From contig CAZEAN010000075.1 of the NCBI GenBank assembly GCA_964510225.1, positions 1 to 27,125 on the forward strand: DNA of 27,125 nt, written 5' to 3'. A program made the translations under genes and the position numbers. The stretch is from CAZEAN01 sp964510225 (lineage in GTDB: Bacteria; Planctomycetota; Planctomycetia; Isosphaerales; Isosphaeraceae). How positions within the stretch are numbered: position 1 is the stretch's first letter; each line of letters starts with the position of its first letter. The notes under the pieces are model-generated. The model searched no databases, was not told where the DNA came from, and worked only from the letters and a program-made list of their open reading frames with translations. Shown piece after piece: positions 9,283 to 16,923 of this stretch.

Positions 9283-9329
9283 CCACGGAAACGAATTTAG
9301 TTTCCAGATCGAAGCCTTTACTTCCGTGG
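9283..9329 (+). promoter_or_regulatory. Two mutually exclusive inverted repeats in the leader of the RDD-kinase gene
   Basis: CCACGGAA (9283-9290) is complementary to TTCCGTGG (9322-9329), a perfect 8-bp stem. GGAAAC (9287-9292) is complementary to GTTTCC (9300-9305), a perfect 6-bp stem with a 7-base loop. Both pairings use the bases 9287-9290, so the RNA could form only one of them at a time. It ends 61 bases before the kinase start codon. No riboswitch class is recognised; whether this stretch is transcribed is not known. Confidence 0.35.
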
Positions 9330-9390
9330 TGCTCCTTTATCCAAGCCTCGGAGAATCAGTTCGGTAGTAGAGCTGAGCGATAGAATCACT

Positions 9391-12126
9391 ATGCCCTCAG
9401 TTTTTTGTCCATCGTGTGACCGAACGATCGAATACTCCGGCGAGTCGCCACGGTTTTGCGCCTATTGTGGCAAACCTCTGGTGGGGGTTGATCTCGAGGC
9501 AACAATCGACTTTCATCCTTCCATCGCGGAATGGGAGTTTCGGATTGATGGTTACCGATTAATCCGCAAGCTCGGGCAGGGCGGTGTCGGAACGGTCTTC
9601 GAGGCTGAAGAACTGAGCCACGATCGACGGGTTGCGGTCAAAGTCCTCTCAGGACAACTTGATCGAGGTCCGGAGTCTTTAGCGCGGTTTCGTCAAGAAG
9701 GAAGACTCGCGAGTACGATCTCGCATCCGCGTTGCGTCTTCGTCTTGGGTGCCGACGAAGCCGACGGACGTCCTTACATCGTGATGGAACTAATGACGGG
9801 CCAGACGCTTCAGTCATTGGTTGAAGAGAAGGGACGACTCCCGATCGATCTTGCAGTCGCTAAGATTCTGGACGTCATCGAAGGCCTTATGGAATCTCAT
9901 CGACTCGGCGTCATTCACCGCGACGTCAAGCCATCGAATTGCTTCTTAGAAGAAGACGGCCGCGTCAAAGTCGGTGATTTTGGACTCTCCAAGTCGCTCA
10001 GGAGCAATGCTTCATTAACACGGACAGGGACGTTTATCGGAACGCCGCTCTTTGCTTCACCCGAGCAAATCAAGCGTGATGAGGTTGATGTCAGGACCGA
10101 TGTTTATTCGACGGCGGCGACGCTCTATTACCTCTTGACGGGACACCCACCATTCCAGGCCGAGGAAGCTACGGCTGTATTGGCAAAGATCGTTTCCGAG
10201 GCTCCAAAGCCAATCCGGGAAGAGGTCAGAGAGATCCCGAGCGGATTAGAGTCAGCGATTATCCGAGGGATGGAACGTGACCGCGCGCGTCGTTGGCCTT
10301 CGCTCCGCGAATTTCACGAGGCGTTACTCCCGTTTGCCCCTAACCCGATCCCCGATGCTGGACTTGCCGCCCGACTCGGCGCCTTCATCCTTGATCAAGT
10401 GATTATCTTGGTCCTCGCCGCAATTTCATATTTGGTATTCTTTCAGTTCTTAGGGCCGTTGATGGGTGGGATCGACCTTTCATATCCATCAGCATTTTTG
10501 ACTTATTTTGCGATTACCGAAGGGATCTGGGCGGGTTCACTGGGAAAGCAGCTCTTCCGACTCCGAGTCTTCCGGGCGGATCGTCGTGCTGAGCCTGGAT
10601 TGATCCGTGCCCTCCTTCGGGCGGCTGTCCTCTATGGAGTCCTCTTGGGACCCATTGAGTTGACATCGCTCGCGTTCCAACCTTTCTTAGGCGCCGTTGG
10701 CGATGTCTCGCCGGCGCTCCGGATCTTATTTGAGTATGTCCTTCCAAGCCTCTTAGGACTCGCCATTGTCGTGGGACCGATCCGTCGACGAAACGGTTAT
10801 CGAGCGTTCCACGAGTGGATGAGCGGGACGCGGACAGTCCAGTTGCCTCGGTCACGAGTCCAGTCAACTGCTCATCGCCGTCGGTTCCGCCCCGAGCGCC
10901 CCGGAACCCAAAAACCGGTTGGCGTTCTCGATCGCGTCGGGCCCTTTAAAGTCCGAGGCGCCGTTCGTTGGGATCTGCAGCGGAAGGTCCTTACCGCTGA
11001 AGACAGTGTGCTTGGACGGGAGGTTTGGGTCGAACTTCGATCCCAAGAGAGTGGCCCACCCGAAGATGTTCGGCGTTCGCTGAGTCGGCCGACCCGACCG
11101 CGCTGGATCTCTGGCGGCACCAGTAGTGCGGGTCGTTGGGATGCCTACACAGCTCCGAGTGGAACACCGTTAGTTGATCTGGCAGGGCCGTTTGGTCTGA
11201 CCTGGGGGGACGCTCGACCCATCCTCAGCGAGTTGACTGATGAACTCGTGGCGGCAAAACTTGATGGAACACTCCCGGATACGCTTAGTATCGAACAGAT
11301 TTGGGTCGAGCCAGATGGTCGGATCCAGCTTGTCGATCCCCTTGCGGTATCGAGCAGCACGGGATCACCTCAGTTAGGTCCACACGCGGATCCCAAAGAA
11401 GAGGATCGGGAAGTCAGAGGCCTCCAACTGATTGCCAAGACCGCTGCGGTTGTGCTCCAAGGTGGAAGGACGATTCTTTCGGGACCAGTCGATCAAACGA
11501 TCCGTGGCCGTGTACCGATCCATGCGCGACGACTTTTGGACCGACTCGTCGGAGATCCATCACCCTTTCGGAAGATCCACGAATTCCAGGTAGGGTTGCA
11601 GAGAACGGCGAATGAGCCTGTGGAGTTAGGTCTTCTCCCTCGGCTCTTGCGCGGAAGTGTTCACCTGGCTTTGCGACTCTTCCAATTGCTTCTGGCACTC
11701 TTAGCTGCGCTAGCTATAATCTCGTTCGAGGTTGCCAGCAAAATCAGCTTCCTGAACATAGAGACGGCGATTGTTTTGTTCATGCTTGTACTGTCGTTTC
11801 TCTTCTGGCCGGTTGCCGCGGCGATTACACGATCGAATCGGTTGGCGAAGTTACTTGGAGGCACATTGGTTCAACAGGATGGTTTACGTGTATCACGCTT
11901 CCGTTGTGCCGTACGGGAAGTCTGCTTCTGGCTCCCACTCTTCGCTTTTGGACTCCTTGCGGTTTTCCTCCTGACAGCGGTGACAACGAACACGCCGGAG
12001 CATGTGCGCTTATCAATCGGATTGCTACCACTGGTCTGGTTTGCGTTAGATATGGCCCATGAGATTACATTTCCAGGTCAGATGTTCCATGATCGACTGG
12101 CCCGAACCTGTGTTGTGCCGTTGTAA
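9391..12126 (+). CDS. Zinc-ribbon Ser/Thr protein kinase with RDD membrane domain and a degenerate second kinase/membrane unit
   Basis: A 911-residue protein. Residues 6-26 form a zinc ribbon (CPSC...CAYC). Residues 54-315 are a complete Hanks kinase: KLGQGGVGTVFEA, VAVKVL, HRDVKPSN, GDFGLSKSL and a GTPLFASPEQ activation loop end. Residues about 324-490 are an RDD domain with several helices (LAARLGAFILDQVIIL; GSLGKQLFRLRVFRADRR). Residues about 525-740 resemble a second kinase fold that lacks an HRD motif and keeps only remnants such as IEQIWVEPDGRIQLVDPLA. Residues about 755-911 are a second multi-helix membrane region ending FPGQMFHDRLARTCVV, reminiscent of an RDD end. The start is set by the zinc ribbon; no strong ribosome site precedes it. 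The kinase is likely inner-membrane, with the kinase domains cytoplasmic. Substrates are unknown. Confidence 0.87.
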   Translation: MPSVFCPSCDRTIEYSGESPRFCAYCGKPLVGVDLEATIDFHPSIAEWEFRIDGYRLIRKLGQGGVGTVFEAEELSHDRRVAVKVLSGQLDRGPESLARFRQEGRLASTISHPRCVFVLGADEADGRPYIVMELMTGQTLQSLVEEKGRLPIDLAVAKILDVIEGLMESHRLGVIHRDVKPSNCFLEEDGRVKVGDFGLSKSLRSNASLTRTGTFIGTPLFASPEQIKRDEVDVRTDVYSTAATLYYLLTGHPPFQAEEATAVLAKIVSEAPKPIREEVREIPSGLESAIIRGMERDRARRWPSLREFHEALLPFAPNPIPDAGLAARLGAFILDQVIILVLAAISYLVFFQFLGPLMGGIDLSYPSAFLTYFAITEGIWAGSLGKQLFRLRVFRADRRAEPGLIRALLRAAVLYGVLLGPIELTSLAFQPFLGAVGDVSPALRILFEYVLPSLLGLAIVVGPIRRRNGYRAFHEWMSGTRTVQLPRSRVQSTAHRRRFRPERPGTQKPVGVLDRVGPFKVRGAVRWDLQRKVLTAEDSVLGREVWVELRSQESGPPEDVRRSLSRPTRPRWISGGTSSAGRWDAYTAPSGTPLVDLAGPFGLTWGDARPILSELTDELVAAKLDGTLPDTLSIEQIWVEPDGRIQLVDPLAVSSSTGSPQLGPHADPKEEDREVRGLQLIAKTAAVVLQGGRTILSGPVDQTIRGRVPIHARRLLDRLVGDPSPFRKIHEFQVGLQRTANEPVELGLLPRLLRGSVHLALRLFQLLLALLAALAIISFEVASKISFLNIETAIVLFMLVLSFLFWPVAAAITRSNRLAKLLGGTLVQQDGLRVSRFRCAVREVCFWLPLFAFGLLAVFLLTAVTTNTPEHVRLSIGLLPLVWFALDMAHEITFPGQMFHDRLARTCVVPL

Positions 12127-12158
12127 TCGATTATGCTTCGTGGCCAAACCACCTAAGA

Positions 12159-13448
12159 TTAGGTTCCGAGCCCGAGACGTCGGCGATGATAAGTTAATCG
12201 CTGCTCTACGGACATCCTCCCGAAGTCAGGGCTGCCAGTGGGAAGAGTAGGGATGCTCTCGATGGAGTGATTGTTCGAGTTCTTGGGCCTTATCACTTTA
12301 CCGTGTTGTTCTCGAATTTCCGACTTACAGGTGCAGGAGGAATCGGACGCGTTAACTCTTGACGTTCCGTTTGAACTTACTCCGATCTTAGTCTCCGGCA
12401 CTGTGACCGATGCGGACGTACCGGCGTAGCTCATTACGCTCGACTGTTGTTGCGAGTCTTCGTCAAGAGGGCGGTGTGGTTTGATTCCGAGCACTTTAAG
12501 GACACTGTGGTATGCTCGGACGGCCTCAGCAGCACGAATCTCTCCATCCGCAATCAGCCGGAGGAATTGGATGAAGGCCAACTGATTCTCGGCATTGTTA
12601 ATCTTCCGACCGTAGAGCGCGACTCGAGCCCCATACTTCCGTGCTTCTTCGAGCATGCCAAAGGCATCAAACGTAGTACCGGCCGAGCCTCCGAGAATCC
12701 CCACGATTAAGTGTGGATCGTAGGCAACGAGTTCTTCAAGTGCTGCAGGACCATGGTAAACCATCTTAAGAAAGAGGGGACGACCAGGACCTGCCACTCC
12801 GGCAAGCATTCGCGCGATCATGTCGTTGATGAAGTGAGGGAGGTTCGCAGGATCGAGAACTCCCGCTAGATTGGGGTCAAAGACTTCCAGGAAGTAGCGA
12901 AAACCCTTCTGCTCGGCTTCCTCGCGAAACTCGTGAAACCGTTCCAACGTCAGGAGGTCAAGATCAGGATCATTGTTGAACGTGACACTGTAGAGCCCGA
13001 GATTGGCCCCAAGTGTCCGTTCTTCAGGAGTACAGTCGGTGTGACCACACATACCGTGGTCAAGTAGTGCGGAGCGATGCGGCCTTGCCGGCGATTCATG
13101 GTAACGTGCACCACGAGCAAGGTGGACATCCGTAGTGTCATTCGCTCGGATCGCGGGTGTCACAGTCGAGCGATCAAAGAATCGTTCTTGGATTGTCAAC
13201 TGGTAATTGGTACTGACTGACATCAGCATGATATCGATGAGCGACTGCTGTGTGTTGAGGACGATCTGCTCTCGATATTCGGCCAAGGTCCGGAAGCGGA
13301 CTTCTCCAGTGTGAGTCTCAGGTGACTTACCTGGTGCACCGATCCCGAACGCCATGTCGGCGTCCTTCGCATCTGCGAGGATGAACTCGCGCGAGCCGCC
13401 TGGGTTTGCGTGGATCGCCTCGAGTTTTTGATCGAGCGACTTACGCAC
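12159..13448 (-). CDS. BMC-operon TIM-barrel-like protein of unknown reaction, with C-terminal candidate cargo helix
   Basis: A 429-residue protein (GTG start at 13448, with GGAGG eight bases upstream; an in-frame ATG at 13466 lacks a ribosome site). The first ~320 residues look like an alpha/beta barrel. Features include IDIMLMSVSTNYQL, CTPEERTLGANLGLYS, GFRYFLEVFDPN, PLFLKMVYHGPAALEELV, LIVGILGGSAGTTFDAF, GARVALYGRKINNAENQLAF, and a closing helix region ending LGIKPHRPLDED. The lysines in FLKMVYHG or YGRKINN could be Schiff-base residues of a class I aldolase, but this is a guess. A Ser/Asn/Thr-rich linker of ~85 residues follows, then a terminal helix GRMSVEQRLTYHRRRLGL, the usual build of a BMC encapsulation peptide. 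It is last in the operon and overlaps the dehydrogenase gene by 8 bp. It probably works in the compartment lumen. Confidence 0.8.
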   Translation of the reverse strand: MRKSLDQKLEAIHANPGGSREFILADAKDADMAFGIGAPGKSPETHTGEVRFRTLAEYREQIVLNTQQSLIDIMLMSVSTNYQLTIQERFFDRSTVTPAIRANDTTDVHLARGARYHESPARPHRSALLDHGMCGHTDCTPEERTLGANLGLYSVTFNNDPDLDLLTLERFHEFREEAEQKGFRYFLEVFDPNLAGVLDPANLPHFINDMIARMLAGVAGPGRPLFLKMVYHGPAALEELVAYDPHLIVGILGGSAGTTFDAFGMLEEARKYGARVALYGRKINNAENQLAFIQFLRLIADGEIRAAEAVRAYHSVLKVLGIKPHRPLDEDSQQQSSVMSYAGTSASVTVPETKIGVSSNGTSRVNASDSSCTCKSEIREQHGKVIRPKNSNNHSIESIPTLPTGSPDFGRMSVEQRLTYHRRRLGLGT

Positions 13449-14556
13449 CGTTTCGACCTCCACCATAGGAGAGCCCGGAGATCGTAACCCGAGGACGCCC
13501 GCTATTTGATCCAGGATTGCTCATTGTGACACGACTGCCTGATGGGGAGAAACTGCCGTTCGACATCGATGCAGCATAGCGATTCGAAGTTGAGGAGGGT
13601 GAAGAGGTCGTTGCTGCTGCATCAGGATTCGACTGATAAACTTGCTCGATCGTTTCCCGGAGGACTCGACCAGATTGCTGGAGTCCTGAAGTCTCTTTCG
13701 GCCAGAGTTCAACTTCGAGTCGTGCCTCAGCTCCACCTCGACCAACAACGGTTGGAACCGATAGTGCCACATCACGGATTCCATATTCTCCTTGGATCAA
13801 GGAGGACACGGGCAGAATCCTTTTTGAATCGAGAGCGACAGCGTGGATGACCTCCCGAATCGAGATACCGACCGCGAATCCTGCTCCACCTTTGAGCTTA
13901 ATCACTTCAGCACCACTCCCCTTCGTTCTCTTGAAGATCGCTTCACCTTTGGCCGTCGTCCAACCTGGATAGCGATCTAAGGGGAGGCCTGCTGCTTGGG
14001 CTACCGACCAAGCAGGAACCATGCTATCCCCATGTTCCCCAAGAATCAGGGCGGTAACCTGAGTTGGAGGGAGACTAAGCTCTTGGGCGAGCAGACCACG
14101 GAATCGAGAGGAATCGAGCTGGGTTCCCAAACCGATCACTTGGTTTGGTGGTAAGCCCGTTTTCTTAAGTGCCAGATATGTTAAGACATCTACTGGGTTG
14201 GAGACGACGAAGATGATTGTGTCATCACGGAGCCCCGCCTTCTGGATGTTCTCCAAGATCGTCAGAAAAAGGGCTACATTTCGATTGATTAGATCGAGTC
14301 TGCTCTCGTCAGGCTTCCGACGGAGTCCAGCAGTGATGCAGATCAAATCGGAGTGGGGGATCACGTCGTAATCCGCAGATTGGATCCGCTGATCAGCGAC
14401 GAGTGCTGCCCCATGAATCAAGTCGAGTGCTTGCCCTTTGCAGAGATCTCCATTGACGTCGATGAGATCGATTGCACTTACGACACCGCCACACTGCAGT
14501 GCGAATCCAGTGCAGGAACCGACGAGACCGCCGCCACCGATGATGCTGACTCGCAT
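13441..14556 (-). CDS. Malate/lactate dehydrogenase-family enzyme with low-complexity C-terminal extension
   Basis: A 371-residue NAD-dependent 2-hydroxyacid dehydrogenase of the LDH/MDH superfamily. Residues 1-12 give the Rossmann loop (MRVSIIGGGGLVGS), Asp at ~33 suggests NAD preference, DSSRFR (~148-153) holds the substrate Arg, and GEHGDSMVPAWS (~173-184) the catalytic His. The mobile loop reads AGLRRKPDESR: the position that is Gln in lactate dehydrogenases and Arg in malate dehydrogenases is Arg here. The catalytic fold ends near residue 310 and is followed by a ~60-residue Ser/Asn/Gly-rich tail with two RVTxS copies (SRVTMSNPG, PRVTISGLS), probably for shell or scaffold contact. In PVM compartments this enzyme is thought to recycle NADH made by the aldehyde dehydrogenase. 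The tail is not a frameshift artefact, because its stop sits at the GTG of the next gene. Confidence 0.88.
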   Translation of the reverse strand: MRVSIIGGGGLVGSCTGFALQCGGVVSAIDLIDVNGDLCKGQALDLIHGAALVADQRIQSADYDVIPHSDLICITAGLRRKPDESRLDLINRNVALFLTILENIQKAGLRDDTIIFVVSNPVDVLTYLALKKTGLPPNQVIGLGTQLDSSRFRGLLAQELSLPPTQVTALILGEHGDSMVPAWSVAQAAGLPLDRYPGWTTAKGEAIFKRTKGSGAEVIKLKGGAGFAVGISIREVIHAVALDSKRILPVSSLIQGEYGIRDVALSVPTVVGRGGAEARLEVELWPKETSGLQQSGRVLRETIEQVYQSNPDAAATTSSPSSTSNRYAASMSNGSFSPSGSRVTMSNPGSNSGRPRVTISGLSYGGGRNGA

Positions 14557-14632
14557 AGAGAAGATCCCGTCAATCAGGAATAAGGGAGAAGTTGAGGCTG
14601 TTATCCGTGTGAGACCGCATACATCCGACAGT

Positions 14633-15625
14633 TCAGCAGGCTCCAGCAGTACCGTTCGATGAAGTTCCGGGTTGTGCCGTACCGTTCATCGCCTTTATGA
14701 CTTGATCCGTCACTCGTTGGACAATCGACTCGAAATCGAGATTGCTTGGTGTTGCAGCAAGATTCGAGACCATAGCCTCTGTGGCTCCTCGAAGTTTGTC
14801 GGGGATAAAAGCGTTTGGCTCAGGACTAAAGGACTCGTGGTATCCCTCGCGGAAGAGGCTATTGCCGCAGAGGTCACAGTTTTCCAGCCCTTTCTCCAAG
14901 CGGACGTCCCGGACATTGAGGTTTGGCTTAAGACGGATCAGCTCGGCCGCTTTCTCATCAGTGTAGTACTTCGGTCCTCCGAGCTGCCGAGTCAGAATGA
15001 GGATCCGACAATACGCATCGATGATCTCCGTCTTGAAGTAAGCATCCATGAGGTCGGTTCCGGCAGTCACGGTACCGTGATTTGCCAGGAGAATCGTATC
15101 CGTATCTTTCGCGTAGGGAATGACAGTGTCGGCGAATGACTGTCCTCCGGGTGTTTCATAAGGCGAGATCGCCACTTCGCCAAGGAAGACTTCGAACTCG
15201 GGCATTGTGCATTTCGGAACCGGTTCATGGGCTACGGCAAAGGCAGTCGCATGGGGGGGATGACAGTGCACCACCGATCGGACGTCTGGCCGTGTCTTCA
15301 TGATCGTCAAGTGAAGTAGTATCTCACTCGATCGCTTTCGCTTCCCTGAGACCTGGTTGCCATCAAGGTCCACAATGCAGAGATCATCTGGTTTCATAAA
15401 CCCCTTCGAGACACGCGTCGGTGTGCAGAGCACACGGTCTTCAGACAACCGATAGCTAATGTTACCGTCGTTGGCAGCTGCAAAGCCCTTGTTATAAACC
15501 CGACGTCCGACCTCACACATCTCTTCCCGGAGCTTCCACTCGTTGACAAAGCCGTTTCCAAGGCCCTGCCCATTACTAACAAAGCCGACGTTCCCGCCGA
15601 CTGCACCGTTGCCACCGTAAGCCAT
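14633..15625 (-). CDS. Class II aldolase (fuculose/rhamnulose-1-phosphate type) with C-terminal encapsulation helix
   Basis: A 330-residue member of the class II aldolase/adducin family; the catalytic core is about 200-220 residues. Zinc ligands are visible in VVHCHPPHA (H120 and H122) and ANHGTV (H183), with the catalytic Glu in SSEILLH (E101). It should cleave a 6-deoxyketose 1-phosphate to DHAP and lactaldehyde, the substrate of the compartment's aldehyde dehydrogenase. The first ~27 residues are a Gly/Asn-rich extension. Residues ~296-314 (DFESIVQRVTDQVIKAMNG) form an amphipathic helix after a Pro/Ser linker, as in BMC cargo peptides. A CxxC pair (ENCDLCGN, ~250-253) is unusual for this family. 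The start has AGGA seven bases upstream of the ATG. Confidence 0.9.
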   Translation of the reverse strand: MAYGGNGAVGGNVGFVSNGQGLGNGFVNEWKLREEMCEVGRRVYNKGFAAANDGNISYRLSEDRVLCTPTRVSKGFMKPDDLCIVDLDGNQVSGKRKRSSEILLHLTIMKTRPDVRSVVHCHPPHATAFAVAHEPVPKCTMPEFEVFLGEVAISPYETPGGQSFADTVIPYAKDTDTILLANHGTVTAGTDLMDAYFKTEIIDAYCRILILTRQLGGPKYYTDEKAAELIRLKPNLNVRDVRLEKGLENCDLCGNSLFREGYHESFSPEPNAFIPDKLRGATEAMVSNLAATPSNLDFESIVQRVTDQVIKAMNGTAQPGTSSNGTAGAC

Positions 15626-15663
15626 CGGATTGTCCTTTCGAAGTTCGGAGTCGGTCCAGTTGG

Positions 15664-15942
15664 TTAGACGTTGAGCTGATCGAGGAGACAGGCACAGTAG
15701 GCATCGATCGGGGTCTTTTGCTTGCCAAATGGGTTGGCTGCTTCACGTCCTTCACTGATCCCGATGAGAGCCCCCAGCCCCGCTCCTAGTTCATCGAAGA
15801 CGACGAGTGGTTCGCCGCGCGACGCCGAGCCCTCGACGATTGCCGTACGAGACATCGGTGCCACGATCAAGAACTTGGAAGTTTTCAGACTCGGGTGAAG
15901 TTTGGAGCAGGTCAACCGACCGATCACTTCGCCAATCCGCAT
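15664..15942 (-). CDS. BMC-P pentameric shell protein (EutN/CcmL family), copy 1
   Basis: A 92-residue vertex protein that caps the corners of the polyhedral shell. It opens MRIGEVIGRLTCSKLHPSL and has the conserved FDELGAGLGALIGISEG block (family pattern DxxGAGxGdxVlvxxG), ending with the TPIDAYCACLLDQLNV strand. The start is fixed by the family opening. No ribosome site is evident near the ATG; the gene begins inside the 3' end of the upstream accessory gene (152-bp out-of-frame overlap), so it probably depends on translational coupling. It is followed after 38 bp by the aldolase gene. Cytoplasmic, assembled in the shell. Confidence 0.92.
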   Translation of the reverse strand: MRIGEVIGRLTCSKLHPSLKTSKFLIVAPMSRTAIVEGSASRGEPLVVFDELGAGLGALIGISEGREAANPFGKQKTPIDAYCACLLDQLNV

Positions 15943-16636
15943 AAGGAACTGGACCGGAGACCGGCCCCTCCATCGAGTCGAGCCATGCAGGAGGTGCAGG
16001 CGCTCCTGTTCGTCGGAATACCTTACAGCTGTGGAGCAAAGCCGGGATGGTCTGGTACCTGGTTTCGAGGACCAAGAGGTTCACCCCGAGTGCAGTCACT
16101 GCACGGCCGACCGCTTCGGGATCACTTGGTGCGGCAGCGCGGACTCCAGGGACTTGGTTTGACCGCCAACACGCCACTGATGACTCTTCCGTAAAAGCGA
16201 CAAGACCGCGATAAAGCGCCTGACTCACCCACTCTGCGGCATCTTGGATGTCACCCTCGATCTCGGTCCATCGATTTTGTGTGGAGAGTAATGCCCGTCG
16301 GAATGCGTCAAGATGCCTCGCACTCGATTCCAGGTGGAAACCCCATTCTCCTTCAACACCTCGAGCGAATGCGTCTGCGGCCGAAACGATCCGGACGAGA
16401 ATCCGACGCTGCTTCAAGAGATCCCGTGCCATCGGAGTGACGACAGTCTCGGGATGAATTAACAGCTCTTGCTGATCAGCCCGAAGAGCCTGAACGTGGC
16501 GCTCTGCCAGTAATCTTCCAGTGAAGAGAGATCCACCAAGCGAGTTATCAATCGCCCGCGATCCCGTAGTGGCTCTCAGCCCTCGGATGGCGACTTCAAC
16601 CGCTTCATGAACTTGTTGAATTGTCGGTGAGGTCAT
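15791..16636 (-). CDS. Conserved BMC accessory protein of unknown function with EutT-like segment
   Basis: From the ATG at 16636 (ATGA overlap with the stop of the upstream BMC-P gene) the protein is 281 residues. The N-terminus TIQQVHEAVEVAIRGLRA is amphipathic and might be a cargo helix. The segment ETVVTPMARDLLKQRRILVRI resembles the LTPSARELLxxRxLRI stretch near the N-terminus of the cobalamin adenosyltransferase EutT, although no cobalamin enzyme is in this operon. A mostly helical middle region has WxEIEGDIQDAAEWVSQAL. The C-terminal ~50 residues are read out of frame with the next BMC-P gene, are Arg/Ser-rich (GLGVARRTTRRLR) and look non-conserved. Function unknown; I keep the name to its context. 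Confidence 0.75.
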   Translation of the reverse strand: MTSPTIQQVHEAVEVAIRGLRATTGSRAIDNSLGGSLFTGRLLAERHVQALRADQQELLIHPETVVTPMARDLLKQRRILVRIVSAADAFARGVEGEWGFHLESSARHLDAFRRALLSTQNRWTEIEGDIQDAAEWVSQALYRGLVAFTEESSVACWRSNQVPGVRAAAPSDPEAVGRAVTALGVNLLVLETRYQTIPALLHSCKVFRRTGAPAPPAWLDSMEGPVSGPVPYADWRSDRSVDLLQTSPESENFQVLDRGTDVSYGNRRGLGVARRTTRRLR

Positions 16637-16887
16637 CCGTCCGGTATCCCCATGACACTCCAACGACCTGGCGTGGTACGTCCGATCGCCTCCTGAAGCG
16701 CTCTCCCGTCATTCGTCAACAAGACTCGATCGCCTCGCCTAGCTCCGAGACGATCGAACGCAAGCACAGGATCTCCATCATCGCGACCTCCTTGGCCTTG
16801 AAGTTGGACAATCAAGAGCCGCTCTCGATCGAAGGTAGCGTGCTTGATTGTGGAGGTTGCTGTACCGATGACAATGCCGAGCTGCAC
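16633..16887 (-). CDS. BMC-P pentameric shell protein (EutN/CcmL family), copy 2
   Basis: An 84-residue vertex protein starting at a GTG (MQLGIVIGTATSTIKHATF). The middle carries LLIVQLQGQ and the FDRLGARRGDRVLLTNDG block, corresponding to the DxxGAGxGdxVlv pattern of the family with Arg-Arg in place of the usual Gly-x. The C-terminus RTTPGRWSVMGIPDG is the terminal strand. It lies 36 bp after the aldehyde dehydrogenase stop, and its stop overlaps the accessory gene start by 4 bp. Less canonical than the other two copies but clearly the same family. Confidence 0.88.
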   Translation of the reverse strand: MQLGIVIGTATSTIKHATFDRERLLIVQLQGQGGRDDGDPVLAFDRLGARRGDRVLLTNDGRALQEAIGRTTPGRWSVMGIPDG

Positions 16888-16923
16888 GAGAGGCCCCGCT
16901 TACATTGGTAGTGCCCAACGTTC

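Larger units (their letters stand above)
9007..9390. other. AT-rich divergent intergenic region between sigma factor and RDD-kinase genes
   Basis: This 384-bp stretch separates two divergent genes and should hold both promoters. It is clearly more AT-rich than its neighbours around 9100-9175. On the minus strand a TTGAAC (9126-9131) and TACTAT (9105-9110) pair resembles a housekeeping promoter, but the spacing of 15 is short. A 70-codon open frame at 9171-9383 has no ribosome site and no protein-like pattern, and I do not count it as a gene. Two overlapping inverted repeats and a short direct repeat in this stretch are listed separately. Confidence 0.5.

Noticed and set aside
9171..9383. 70-codon plus-strand frame in the intergenic region
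   Set aside because: No ribosome site, no protein-like pattern, and it spans the inverted repeats.
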